Source of the DNA: Linum tenue
Taxonomy: Eukaryota; Streptophyta; Magnoliopsida; Malpighiales; Linaceae
DNA: 64,000 nt
Reading direction: 5' to 3'
Assembly (NCBI GenBank): GCA_946122785.1
Contig: CAMGYJ010000008.1
Location: 61,672,877-61,736,876 of the forward strand
Shown in pieces: positions 21,383 to 30,974 of the stretch; position 1 is the first letter of the stretch; each line of letters starts with the position of its first letter. The notes under the pieces were generated by a model that saw nothing but the letters and a program-made list of their open reading frames with translations, had not been told where the DNA came from and made no database searches. The position numbers and the translations under genes were made by a program.

Positions 21383-21871
21383 ATGGGTGTGATCGTGATG
21401 TTGAGGAACCTGTTCTTCACCGCTTTGCTGATCATCGCCAATATTGCTCCTATGGTGGTGTCTTCTCCTGATGGTCTCCCTGCTGTCGCCACTACTCATG
21501 TTGCTACTCACTTGGGAGAGGTATGGTAATCATTCAGTCAATCATTCCAGAGTGGTCATTAGCTAGAGTTAATAGAGATCAATTCAATTTTACATGCTTC
21601 TTTCAACCGTACGTAGGGAGCAACTAGTGTAAAGAGAAATGCTGTGAAGGAGGCCTCAACAACAGCAAGCATTAATACTGACGAGGGACAGCGGCATGAT
21701 CATAAGATGGAGAAGAAGATATTGGGAAGGAAAGCAGCAGGAGGTGGCAGATTTGGTGCAGCAGCTGCTTCGGAAATTGCTTCTACTAGTACTGCATCAT
21801 CCACTGCTGGCTTTGTTGCTTTCACTTCTGATTATCACTCTCCAAGGCATCACCCACCGAAAAACAACTAA
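21383..21871 (+). CDS. RGF: RGF/GLV/CLEL-type secreted peptide hormone precursor
   Basis: Two exons, 21383-21520 and 21617-21871, encode 130 residues. The intron has GT..AG borders (AG|GTATGG; GTACGTAG|GG) and joins the frames in phase 0. Residues 1-28 are a signal peptide (MGVIVMLRNLFFTALLIIAN, small residues VVSS near the cleavage site). A variable, Lys/Ala/Ser-rich middle follows with a basic KKILGRK segment. The C-terminus ends at the stop with DYHSPRHHPPKNN, the RGF/GLV/CLEL signature (DY at the start, HPP near the end, terminal N). In this family the Asp-Tyr Tyr is sulfated by TPST, a Pro may be hydroxylated, and the 13-18 residue peptide is cut out in the secretory pathway and read by leucine-rich-repeat receptor kinases in root growth, gravitropism or related roles. 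Which paralogue this is cannot be told. It is the only intact host-like gene in the window. Confidence 0.88.
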
Positions 21872-22048
21872 CTGCTTAATTACTTACTTAGCACCTCCAT
21901 TTTTGCTTACCTTATTACCTAGCTAGCTGCCTCCCTAGCTAGGTTTATTTCGTACTTGTCAGTTATAACTATATATCAGCATATAGATATGTTATGAATG
22001 TCGATGATCGAACAGGCCTTTCTTTGGGTTTTTGCTTCTGTAGATCAC

Positions 22049-22072
22049 ACTCTCTCTCTCTCTCTCTCTCTC
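22049..22072. repeat. CT dinucleotide microsatellite
   Basis: An uninterrupted CT run in the 3' flank of the RGF-like gene, about 180 bp after its stop. Confidence 0.9.
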
Positions 22073-22207
22073 ACTCTCCTGCTTATGTTCTCTGCTCTTT
22101 GAGGATATAGTTTTCTGAGTTTTTTCCAGAAATAGCACCTTTAAAAAAAAAAATTACAAAACTAGCACTCTTCCAAAACAAATTACAAAACTAGCACCTA
22201 TTTTAAT

Positions 22208-22600
22208 GAATCGCACCTTAGAGGTGCGTTTTATAAATGAAACGCAGCCTTAGAATGCGTTTCCTTCATAAATCGCACCCCTAAGATGCGATATCTAAGG
22301 TAAATCGCATCCCCAAGATGCGATCCAAGTTTGGTCGCCAGCGACCTTCTGGATCGCACGATTAAGATGCGATCTGACGGGCTGCAGCATAGCCACGTCA
22401 GCAATCCGCGCGACTGAGTGTGGATCGCACTGGTGAGGTGCGATTTCTCGCCTGGAAAAGTGGAGCGTCATGATTCTGCGCGTTCAACGCATCGGGACGC
22501 GGGGATCGCATCAGGGGAATGCGATTTCGCGTGGAGATCGCACCAGGGAGATGCGATTTCTACGGGGTAAAATTACCCTATCGCCCCTCGGCGGTGCGAT
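22208..22600. repeat. Left ladder of inverted GTGCGATTT modules
   Basis: About nine short hairpin-like units of roughly 25-45 bp, each an (A)TCGCA(C/T)C .. G(G/A)TGCGAT(T) pair, e.g. TCGCACCTTAGAGGTGCG, TCGCACCCCTAAGATGCGA and TCGCACCAGGGAGATGCGA. The array is mirrored at 23600-23990. Each unit could fold by itself and the two arrays could pair with each other. Confidence 0.7.
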
Positions 22601-23251
22601 CTGTTGGGTATAAATACCCCCCCTCCCCCTCTGATCCTGCTCATGAAAGGCACCTTCATCAGCTCCATAATGGTAGTTGTGAAAACTACCGCTGCCTGTC
22701 AGGAAGTTGTACTGGGCTTGGTTGGGGATGTCCGGTTGAACTTCTTCTTCATATGACGAGAACGATTGATGATGGCCTGCACCTTGCCCTCCATCTTGGT
22801 ACTGAAAATAGGAATGAGGATCATGGTAACTTTGGTAGGGATGATCGTCATATAATTCACCTCCACCATGGATACCAGATGTTTGACCGTGTCCAGAATG
22901 ACCTCCAACACTAACGGCTGGCTCGGTGTAAACGAACATCTCGGCTTTGTGCAATTTGTTGGACCTCAAGAATTCGAGCATGGAATCTACGTCATCTTGA
23001 GTGGTTATGGTATATTCCTCATGCCACAATGACCCAGTTGCTCTGTTTGGGTATCGGTACACCATACGATCTACCCTCCTCGTGCCATCCATGCAAGTAA
23101 CGTCAGTGCATATTCGATGGAGGTCTTCAAGCTTCGGTCTGGTACCGACCGTTACTTTCTGAAAATTGCCACCGACGTAGGTGGCCCCCTTTCCGGTGTC
23201 TTCCGTGTAACCATTCCACCGTAAGCCAAGCAACAACTGACGGAATGCCAT
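22511..23251 (-). CDS. Gene inside TIR element; MuDRA N-terminal-like domain
   Basis: Main exon, 247 codons from an ATG at 23251 directly after a consensus acceptor (TTTGTATGCAG). The N-terminal half contains RRVDRMVYRYPNR, then TITTQDDVDSMLEF and LHKAEMFVYTEP. This resembles the PB1-like N-terminal region of plant MuDRA transposases (Y.Y......I.DD.D...M......ELYV). The rest is His/Gly/Tyr/Gln-rich, low complexity (YDDHPYQSYHDPHSYFQYQ). The last 25 residues are encoded by the inverted modules of the left ladder and end at a stop at 22511. No DDE or zinc-finger transposase part follows, so it is at most a truncated or captured gene. Family assignment is tentative. Confidence 0.45.
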   Translation of the reverse strand: MAFRQLLLGLRWNGYTEDTGKGATYVGGNFQKVTVGTRPKLEDLHRICTDVTCMDGTRRVDRMVYRYPNRATGSLWHEEYTITTQDDVDSMLEFLRSNKLHKAEMFVYTEPAVSVGGHSGHGQTSGIHGGGELYDDHPYQSYHDPHSYFQYQDGGQGAGHHQSFSSYEEEVQPDIPNQAQYNFLTGSGSFHNYHYGADEGAFHEQDQRGRGGIYTQQIAPPRGDRVILPRRNRISLVRSPREIAFP

Positions 23252-23299
23252 CTGCATACAAACAAACCATAGTTTTAGTTAATATCATAAAAATCACAA

Positions 23300-23490
23300 A
23301 TCACAAATAACAATAAAAAGTAACACAAAATAAACTTACGAATTAATGTTAATGGCATAAAAAGTAACACAAATTAAAGTTACGAGTTCATGTTAATGGC
23401 ATAAAAAGTAACACAAAATAAACTTACGAGATAATGTTAATGGCATAAAAAGTAACACAAAATAAACTTACGAGTTAATCTTAATGGCAA
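23300..23490 (-). repeat. Four tandem 44-60 bp units inside the intron, each with a splice donor
   Basis: Four near-identical units (AAAAAGTAACACAAA(A/T)TAAA.TTACGA..TAATG) at about 23313-23490. On the gene's strand each unit contains CGTAAGTTT or CGTAACTTT, so the intron presents several equivalent GT donor sites in a row before the single acceptor at 23252-23253. Confidence 0.65.
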
Positions 23491-23582
23491 ACACACTAAA
23501 TAAATATAGATATACAACAGAAAAATGAAAGAGAATGTGAGGGAGAATGAGAGGTGTGAAGAGTCTGTTTTCCGGCAAGTCT

Positions 23583-23592
23583 TTATATAGGG
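23583..23592 (-). promoter_or_regulatory. TATA-like box of the TIR-element gene
   Basis: Minus-strand CTATATAAAG lies about 330 bp upstream of the ATG. Downstream is a pyrimidine-rich leader (..CTCTCATTCTCCCTCAC..) that ends at a GTAAGT donor. The arrangement is that of a plant promoter with a spliced 5' UTR. Confidence 0.5.
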
Positions 23593-23599
23593 GAAAAAA

Positions 23600-23990
23600 T
23601 TGTGAAAACCGCACCTCTAGGGTGCGGTTTTAGTCTGCCATGCAACCTACGTCGATAATTCTCTGCATGTCTGTGATGGGTGTCGGGAAATAATTGACAC
23701 GTAAACCGCACCTGGGGGGTGCGATCTACGTGGTGAAACCGCACCTTGCAGATGCGATTCATGTTTGGAGAAGTAAATCGCATGGCCGAGGTGCGATTTA
23801 GGTAGGTCAGGCCTAAATCGCACCTCGGCCATGCGTTTCATGTAGGCCAGACATGAAATCGCACGGGCAAGGTGCGATTTAGGCCCACCAAATCAGATCG
23901 CACTCTCAAGGTGCGATTTACGTGTAAAACGCACCTTGGGGATGCGGTTTATGTGTAAATCGCACCTGGAGGGTGCGGTCAATATAAAAG
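23600..23990. repeat. Right ladder of inverted GTGCGATTT modules
   Basis: Mirror array of the left ladder, with units such as CGCACCTCTAGGGTGCG, TCGCACCTCGGCCATGCG and TCGCACTCTCAAGGTGCGA. It is followed by the GGGTGCTAGTTTTGTAA line that closes the element. Confidence 0.7.
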
Positions 23991-24082
23991 GGTGCTAGTT
24001 TTGTAAATATTTTTGGCAGGGTGCTATTTTTGTAATTTTTTTTTTAAAGGGTGCTATTATTGGAAAAATCTCTAGTTTTCTC

Positions 24083-24686
24083 ATGTCAGTGGTAAAAGTA
24101 AAATAGAGTAACCTTGTTTGCAAACTTCTCTTCTTTCATTTCTTTCTCAGCAATATATTATAAACGAGGCTCGAGTTTTCACCTATCTCAGACTCGATTT
24201 GTAAGAAAATGTGTTGAGGTCGAGTTTGCTTCGCTTATTAAAACATTTGCTCTAGCTCGTCTCAATTAATGAGCTCACGAGTTCTATTTCGAGTTTGCTT
24301 CATCAATCAACTCACGAGCTCAATTATTTCTCTAAATGGTTCACCCCTAAACTCTAAAATAATCTATATACATGGATGTCATTATTCCATCACTAATTAT
24401 TTTCATGTTCACAGTTCATATCATAGTTAGCTTAGAAATTTTGAATAGTTCATATAATATTATTTAATATTGATTTATATTTAAACAATTTATAGTAAAT
24501 CATTTGTCTTCAGAATTATAAATGAGACATCTTTGGTTTATATTCAAAGTCTTAAACTATCATAGGATGTGAAATACACAATTTCAATGTACGAATTATA
24601 AGCAAAGCAACTAGTAAGCTATAGTTCGATTCGTTATTAAATCTCTAGTCAAGCCGGCTCATTGGCCACATGTCGAGGAAACTTAC
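24083..24686. other. AT-rich stretch, nothing seen
   Basis: I find no ORF, repeat or RNA gene that can be supported here. Confidence 0.5.
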
Positions 24687-24827
24687 CAGTTGAACGTAAC
24701 AAGCCACCAAATGAAACTGGCCGATCACGATCTCCTGCTTCGACCCCTCCACGTTCGCCGTCCTCCGCAGCTCCACTCTCTGCCCCAGCACCGACGTTGC
24801 AAAGTCGATCATATCCTCCGCCGACCC
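24687..24827 (-). pseudogene. Isolated 47-codon coding exon, family not recognised
   Basis: On the minus strand a consensus acceptor (GCTGATTACAG) is followed by exactly 141 bp with one open frame and then a perfect donor (CTG|GTAAGT). The translation begins GSAEDMIDFATSVLGQ and ends QFHLVACYVQL, with RVELRRT and EGSKQEIVIG between. The exon is GC-rich in an AT-rich neighbourhood, as expected for real coding DNA. Phase is 0 at both ends. I recognise no family, and I see no further exons on either side, so it is either one exon of a gene with long introns or a gene fragment moved by a transposon. It is labelled pseudogene only because the gene cannot be completed in the window. Confidence 0.5.
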
Positions 24828-27792
24828 CTGTAATCAGCAGGACTAAGATGTAAAGAATAAGGAGATGGGTAGTGGAATGTAATTGGACAATCAGTTGTCT
24901 ATACAATAAATAAAAGCCAAATCAGAAAACTTGAAGCCCCATTTCAAATTTCCTACATCCAGAGTGAAAGTAGGAAGGACATTTTGGTCTTCACAATTAC
25001 TTTTTTTTTATTCATTAAAAAGACACTTACTAGGATTCGAACCATGACCACTTTAAAGAAAAGCAAAAATCATAACTAATCACACTAAGTATATTTTTTG
25101 TATCTTTTTAAATTAAAAACATATAATCGCAGAGAGGAAAAAATCATTCCCCCATTTCAAATTCCCTGCTCCAGGAGCGTTTGTAGGAAGGGTAGAATAA
25201 GGAGTGTCAATTTTTTTCTTTTTCCTCTGTGGAACGGGCCAACTTACCGTACACATGCGGATTTAAACAGGTCCAGCAGTGTCAATTTTTTTCTTTAAGT
25301 CCTTTTATTTCTCCGTGGTGGTAAAATATATATGAAAAGGCAAAAACAATACTCATTTTTATTGCTAAAAAGAAAAAAATTAACAATAAACTAATGCATG
25401 GATTCTAATGGGCTAACCGCTAATCATAAAATAAAAGAGTTGAATGGGTCTGACCTACACGGGATTTGCCCATCAAGTAAAATAAATGAACATCATGAGT
25501 TTGTCATTCTAAAACAAGCTATTTTCTCTAGCATAATATATATTATGCTATTATTTTATATCTTAGTGGCTAAAATATAATGTATTTTAAAGTTATTCAA
25601 TGGTTCAACCTCGACCAACCCAATTAGTCCAATTTTTATCATTTCAAATATATATTATGTAATTATTTGATATCATAATGATTAAATTATAGTGTATATT
25701 ATAGGGTTTGATATTTGTTAGTAAAAAACTAAACAGAAAGATCTATTTGGTTATTTTTAACATTAAAACGATCCTAAAAATTTTCGGTTTCCTTTTGAAA
25801 TTCTATAGTTTTATTCCCGAATCAGTGATGTGCAAATGGCGAATTGCATTCATCTCTTTTCTTTCGTTATTTTTTATTTTCAAATAGAAAGTTTAAAAGT
25901 AAAGAATAATTAGAGTTTGGCATGGGTCGGTCAAACAGACAGAATTTCAAGTTTTGGCTCGTTTTGATCAAGTCTAATTTATAATCACATGGTTCCCTGA
26001 TACCCGATAAAAATCTCAATCCAAACCAATTTGGCAGGTGAGTCCGTGTTTACCACGATTTTTCTAGGGATACAGGAACGGTGGTTCCTATCCCAAATCG
26101 TGTTGTTCATTCTTGATTTCTTTAGATTTTATCATGGATTGACAAAAAACCAGAAAGCACAATGATGACAAGATGAAAGTTTTATAAAGCAAATTAATCG
26201 GCCAACGGGCCGAGTAAAAGCTAGCAACGATTGTGAGATGCTCATTTCCCGAAAATTGGCGGGATATGCGATTTTTTATTTGATTTTCTGGAATTCGGTT
26301 TGTATAAAACTTAATCCACCTCATCCTATTACTAGAAACAATATTGTAACAGGTACTTGATTTTGGTTCATGAAACTGATTTTTTATTCGTTGCATCATT
26401 CATGTCTCTTTCCTACTAAAATTCACTATTTTTACTAACATTGGGCCCCGCCCGTTGGCCGGGTTTTTGGAACTTGAAGAATAGACTGAGGATTACAAAG
26501 CATTGTTTGTAACTAATGGTTCAACAACATAAAAGTAACGTAGCCACTTTTAGTGTTGTTTTACCAAACATGTTAGATTGATTTTTTTATTCTACATATC
26601 AAGATCCATATGTCTTTTGACATCTGTTAGCATTGATGTTATGTTCCTGCATACATGACTTGAAACGATTGGCTTTTGGAGCTTCTCATTTTTCATTATG
26701 GCCTCATTTGATTCCTTTCGTCCACTAATTAGATACTGATATTATGCATTTTTCAAACATGAAACTTAAATGAGAGCTGTAGAGCAAATGCTACGATGGA
26801 AAAGACTGTAGGATAAATGAAGCCTACAAACATAATGGTTTCATACGTATATTATTTGAGGCCGCATCAGTTAAGAACTTGAGCTAGGAATGACTCATAA
26901 GACATAGCTTTGGTCTTGATATCATTCCCATCAATCATCATGTCCCGGAGAGGTGATGAAGCTGAGGCTCATCTAACCATTAAATAGCTTATGAGATTCT
27001 ATTTCAAGGTTAACAAACTCAAATCACATATACATATGCATAAAAGCACTATCATTTGATACAAACATATATTTTAGTTGTCAGTGTGATGAAACATTCA
27101 CTCTGATCAAGAAATACTTGATCAAAAAGTTGCATAGAATTGAAGGCAATAAGCTCAACTACACAGGCTAAAAGTGAAGCAAACAGTACAGTTTAGTAGG
27201 AAGTAATAAATCAAGTCCTATATGGAATCAATAAAAACTTATTCTGCTCATCTCTTGGTCGTAACTACTTCTCCAATTTTTCTGATACATCAAGAGTCAA
27301 AGTTCTACTCTAAAAAGACAACAAACACAAACAATCAGATCATGTAAAAATGCAACAAAGTTTGTCAATAGCTTATCATTAATATCATCAACAATCAAAT
27401 TATATTAAAAAGTGCAGCAACTCATGTCAGTAGCTAAAATTGGACTGGACTAAACTTGAGATTGATTTGACAGTTATGACTGAAACTTGAGAAACAAAAT
27501 AAGTGAATCCATAGGGGAACTATCCAAAAGATAAGAAAAGATTGCAGGCAAAAACCCTGCATATTGTCATCCATTCAAACTAAACAAAAGAGGAGAATCC
27601 ATAAGAGAAACAACCTAGATACCGAGTTTGCATAGGAACCTGAATAAAAAGATAAAACTAAACACCCCATATATAAAACCATAATATTAAACAGAAGTTT
27701 CGGATGGTGTAGCTACACAAATGATTTTCAGCAACAGGTTGGGCAAAGGCAAATATAAATTTATATCTTACGCAGCTGAGTAAATGGAGTCC
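24828..27792. other. AT-rich intergenic DNA, no gene seen
   Basis: Several short ORFs occur (for example minus 26399-26088) but none has a recognisable domain, splice structure or compositional support. A tRNA-like T-arm GGTTCGAATCC lies on the minus strand near 25031-25041 and might mark a SINE remnant. Confidence 0.4.
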
Positions 27793-28484
27793 TAGGGATG
27801 GCAATGGGTCGGGTTGGGGCGGGTTTTGTCAAACCCAAACCCATGGGTTTATCCGCCAAAAAAACCCGGGGTAAAATCCGTTGGGTTTGAAAAACTCAAA
27901 CCCAACCCAACCCGCTGGGTATCCGCGGGTTCATGGGTACCCGTGGGTTTTTGTGGTAAAATATTTACAATAACATTTTTCTTTCAAAATAAAAGTTTAA
28001 CATCAAGTTTCTCATACAAATTAATCATACAAAAACATCAATCTAGAGCATACAAGCAAACCGCAAATGATCAATACAAATTGTACAAAAGTAAAGATAA
28101 ACATCTATAAACAATAAGATTAACTTAAAGCTTCTTCCTCGTCAACTATGTTTCTTCACTCTTCACTTCATAATATCAACTTCATCCTAAACAATTAGAA
28201 AGAACAAATAATACATGTCTCCACAAACATAAAGAATATTAGTTGTTTAAAGAAGATATATTATTTAGAATATTAAATATACCGGGAAAGTAATTATTTG
28301 TGTGTGGGCGGGTACCCATGGGACGGGTTTACCTAAACCCAAACCCAACCCGACCCGGTGAATAGTTTAGTGGATTTAAACCCGAACCCGGCCCACAGCC
28401 CGTCAACACAGGTTTTACCCGCGTTGACCGGATTGGGTCGGATGGGTACCCGTGGGTTCGGGTTTTATTGCCATCCCTAAGTCC
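27788..28484. mobile_element. Non-autonomous TIR element, TIR TAGGGATGGCAAT
   Basis: A 687 bp element (27793-28479) starting TAGGGATGGCAATGGGTCGG and ending with the inverted copy (..ATTGCCATCCCTA), flanked by AGTCC at 27788-27792 and 28480-28484. Subterminal regions on both sides are rich in CCCAAACCC/GGGTTTGGG and GGGTACCCG words. The AT-rich centre has no coding capacity. The TIR resembles hAT-like MITEs, but a 5 bp flank repeat is short for hAT, so the superfamily is uncertain. Confidence 0.7.
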
Positions 28485-29550
28485 TAACACAAAGGCAAAT
28501 TCAGTGGATGAAGGTAAGCTAAAAATAAGAGGGAAACACAAAACCATAAAGAAAAGTGAAGGCATTAGTTGATACCCTGGGAAGGAATTAGCCTTCAGAT
28601 TGCAGCATCATAATCCCATGAGTTTAAATTGCTGCGGCCACAAACATACAAATTCAATATGCTCCTATCCAAAAGTGACACAGAGGCTACCTGCTACCAA
28701 GAAAAACTGAAAAATTGAAGAAAATGGAACACAGAAATTAAATAACTATCAGACAGAGTACATACATTACATACAATCTGGCAAAATATGAAACTGAGAA
28801 TAGGATGAGCATATTACATCGAGTGTTAGTGTTGTAAATGGAGGACAAATTCTTTTGGCTAGAAGAAATACATCACAACGATGCTTTGGTGGCATTACTG
28901 CAATCGTTTAACACCCAACATAAATCATGTAGTGAGAGGTAACAAATCAGTAAAGAAAAAATGATTCTTCAAAAGACAGTTGCCCAGAGAAAAATTCGTA
29001 AATTGGGTCTTAATCCCTTCAAAAGCATAGAACAACAGTAGGCCACCGTAGAACATAATCGATGACGGGAATTTAGCAATTGGATCACATGCCCAATTGC
29101 CCATTACAAAAGCAAAAACAGAGGGAAGAAAAGGAGAGTAAAAATCCTAATAACAGGTTCCACAAAGCCAAAATTAAAAGGGACAAACTAAGGTAACATA
29201 CAGGTACAGGGGAAGTTGGTCTGATTACGGCTATGCGAGGTTCACTGGGAAGTCGTAGATGGGAGGTTTTCTAGGAGCTTTCGATGACAAAACACCGATG
29301 GCCCAGAGCTAGGGAATAGAGATAGGGCGGCACCGAAAATAGAGATAGGGATGTTCGTCAGATGCGAAGAAGTCCCCTTTTCGCCAGGGTATCGGAAGAT
29401 CATGACCGAGGAAGAGATGGATGGGGAAGATGCGACGAGAGAAGAGAGTATAGATGTGACAGGAAAGTCGGTTTACGACAGCCTAGCGGAAGACAGACCC
29501 CGAGAAAGAGATGGATTGGAAATGTCCATACCCCCGCACTGTGCGGTCGT
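28485..29550. other. Intergenic stretch, no gene supported
   Basis: AT-rich to 29230. From 29340 to 29560 base composition is more balanced and two overlapping 67-codon ORFs exist (29351 and 29362). Neither resembles a known protein, and I do not annotate them as genes. Confidence 0.4.
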
Positions 29551-29554
29551 TTGA

Positions 29555-29731
29555 GCAACGGCTGACGTGGCAAAGGTTGTTTATTGACATTGCCTTATAG
29601 TGTTTTGTAGATCACGTATTTCCCAAAAAAAACTATACAACAATAAACTATACACCCCATTACATTATCAAATTTCATACCTCACCTTTCTTCGGCCAAA
29701 TGGCCAGGGCCCACGCTACTAGTATAAATAG
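29555..29731 (+). promoter_or_regulatory. Possible original promoter of the H2A gene
   Basis: CAACGGCTGACGTGGC (about 29554-29570) contains a TGACGT core, the complement of the ACGTCA hexamer of plant histone promoters, next to an AACGG word found in cell-cycle genes. TATAAATA follows near 29723. The hAT element then sits at 29782, between this region and the H2A remnant. The link is inferred from position and motifs. Confidence 0.35.
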
Positions 29732-29773
29732 GATGAAACTCTTTGTATTAATTAACGAATGAATAAAACAACA

Positions 29774-30739
29774 CTTTCCCCCAAGGTTGTTAACCCGCGG
29801 GTCGACCCGCGGGTCGACCCGGATTAACCCGGACCCGGCCAAAAAAACGTGCCATACTAACCCATTTTACTATCAGCCCGGAAATGGTCAAACCCGGATA
29901 AACCCGGTCAAACCCGGGTTGGCCCGGCCGGTTAGCCCGTTGGAACGGGTCCGCGGGCTGATCTTCCTGAGCCCCGTTTTGGCCGTTACGGCGCCGTTTT
30001 GGCTTGGACGGTCCACTTCTTCTTCTCCCTGCAGCGAAACCCTAGACTCTAGAGACTCCATTAGCCGCCCATTTCGATTTCCATCAGGCTGCAGCGCAGC
30101 CGTGTCCTGCTCTCGCCATCTCCAGGGTTCTTTGGCGGCGTGGTCGCGGTCGCCGGCGGAAGATCAGGTCGGCCTTCACGGCTCCGTCTCTCCTCCCTTC
30201 AGCTCCGCCTCTGCTCGGCCCTGCTCGCGCCTCTGCTCGGCCTCCTCTGCCTGGCCACCTCTGCTCGCGAGCCGCGCCTCTGCTCGGCCTCCTCTGCCTG
30301 GCCGCCTCCGCTCGCGAGAAGTGCTCGTCTCCTCTGCCCACCCGCCTCTGCCCGACCGCCTCTTCAGTCTTCACTCTTCACAAACTCAATATCCATTTGG
30401 TAAGGGTTTGATCTCTGAGACTTGATACAATTTTGTAAATGGAAACGAATGAATGGTTGATACAATTTTGTAAATGGAAACGAATTTTGTGAATGGTTTC
30501 ATTTGGTAAGGGTTTGACCTTTGAGACTTGACTCCAATAAATGGTTTCTTTCTTTCGTATAGCTATGGTTTGATACAATTTTGTGATATTCAGGTTTTTG
30601 GATTCAGGATAAATAGAATACATTGGCTCTTTTCAGATTTCCGGGCTAAGCCGGGCTAAAACGGGTGACCCATTGACCCATGACCCACTAGCTCGTCCGG
30701 GTCCGGGTCGACCCGCGGTTTGACAACCTTGCTTTCCCC
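29774..30739. mobile_element. Non-autonomous hAT element, TSD CTTTCCCC
   Basis: A 950 bp element (29782-30731) with a perfect 8 bp duplication CTTTCCCC at 29774-29781 and 30732-30739. Ends are CAAGGTTGTTAACCCGCGGG and the inverted CCGCGGTTTGACAACCTTG. Eight-bp duplications and CAAGG-type ends fit the hAT superfamily. The subterminal zones repeat GGGTCGACCCG words. The middle is GC-rich (29940-30390), reads like a 5' UTR/first exon (GAAACCCTAGACTC..), and holds tandem copies of CTCTGCTCGGCCTCCTCTG. No transposase is encoded. ORFs at 29787-30425 follow low-complexity Ser/Arg/Pro sequence and are not accepted as genes. Confidence 0.85.
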
Positions 30740-30974
30740 CAACTCTCTCTTTCTCTCTCTACTCTCAGTCTCTCCCTTTATCTTCATACTTTTCCTTCCT
30801 CTCTTCTTCGTCTACTTCTTTCCCCTCTTTTGCTGGTCTAGTATCTCCGATCAGGGAACTATTTCCCTCCATTGATCGCCGAGAATCCTTCTCGCAAAGG
30901 CTTAGGTGTGACAACCCCACGCACCTCTTCGTCTCCCCGGGGCTTGGGGATTGCTCGCACTCGCTCAGGGAGTT

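Larger units (their letters stand above)
22109..24082 (-). mobile_element. Mutator-like TIR element with ladder-like ends and its own gene
   Basis: A 1956 bp element (22118-24073) flanked by AGTTTTCTG (22109-22117) and AGTTTTCTC (24074-24082), a 9 bp duplication with one change, the length typical of Mutator-like elements. The outer ends are inverted copies (TTTTTTCCAGAAATAGCACC versus ATTTTTCCAATAATAGCACC). Inside them both arms carry the line AAATTACAAAA(C/A)TAGCAC and then a ladder of short inverted modules (AATCGCACC..GGTGCGATTT) covering about 22210-22600 and 23600-23990. The central part holds a minus-strand gene with a TATA-like box, an intron and a 247-codon exon. No transposase catalytic region is present, so the element is non-autonomous. 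Confidence 0.75.

Noticed and set aside
22208..23990. CRISPR-like regularly spaced repeats
   Set aside because: Units are inverted pairs with variable spacing within a TIR element in a plant genome; spacers are not unique inserts and no cas genes exist.
25025..25080. tRNA gene or SINE
   Set aside because: Only a T-arm-like GGTTCGAATCC and a short tail are visible on the minus strand; no A box, acceptor stem or cloverleaf can be drawn.
26088..26399. 103-codon minus ORF
   Set aside because: No family resemblance, AT-rich, no splice or promoter context; length is compatible with chance.
29351..29565. Two overlapping 67-codon plus ORFs
   Set aside because: Overlapping frames of the same length with no recognisable domain; the region may be a degraded exon but there is no evidence for which frame.
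29787..30425. 212-codon plus ORF
   Set aside because: Lies inside the hAT element and is Ser/Arg/Pro low-complexity sequence produced by GC-rich tandem repeats.
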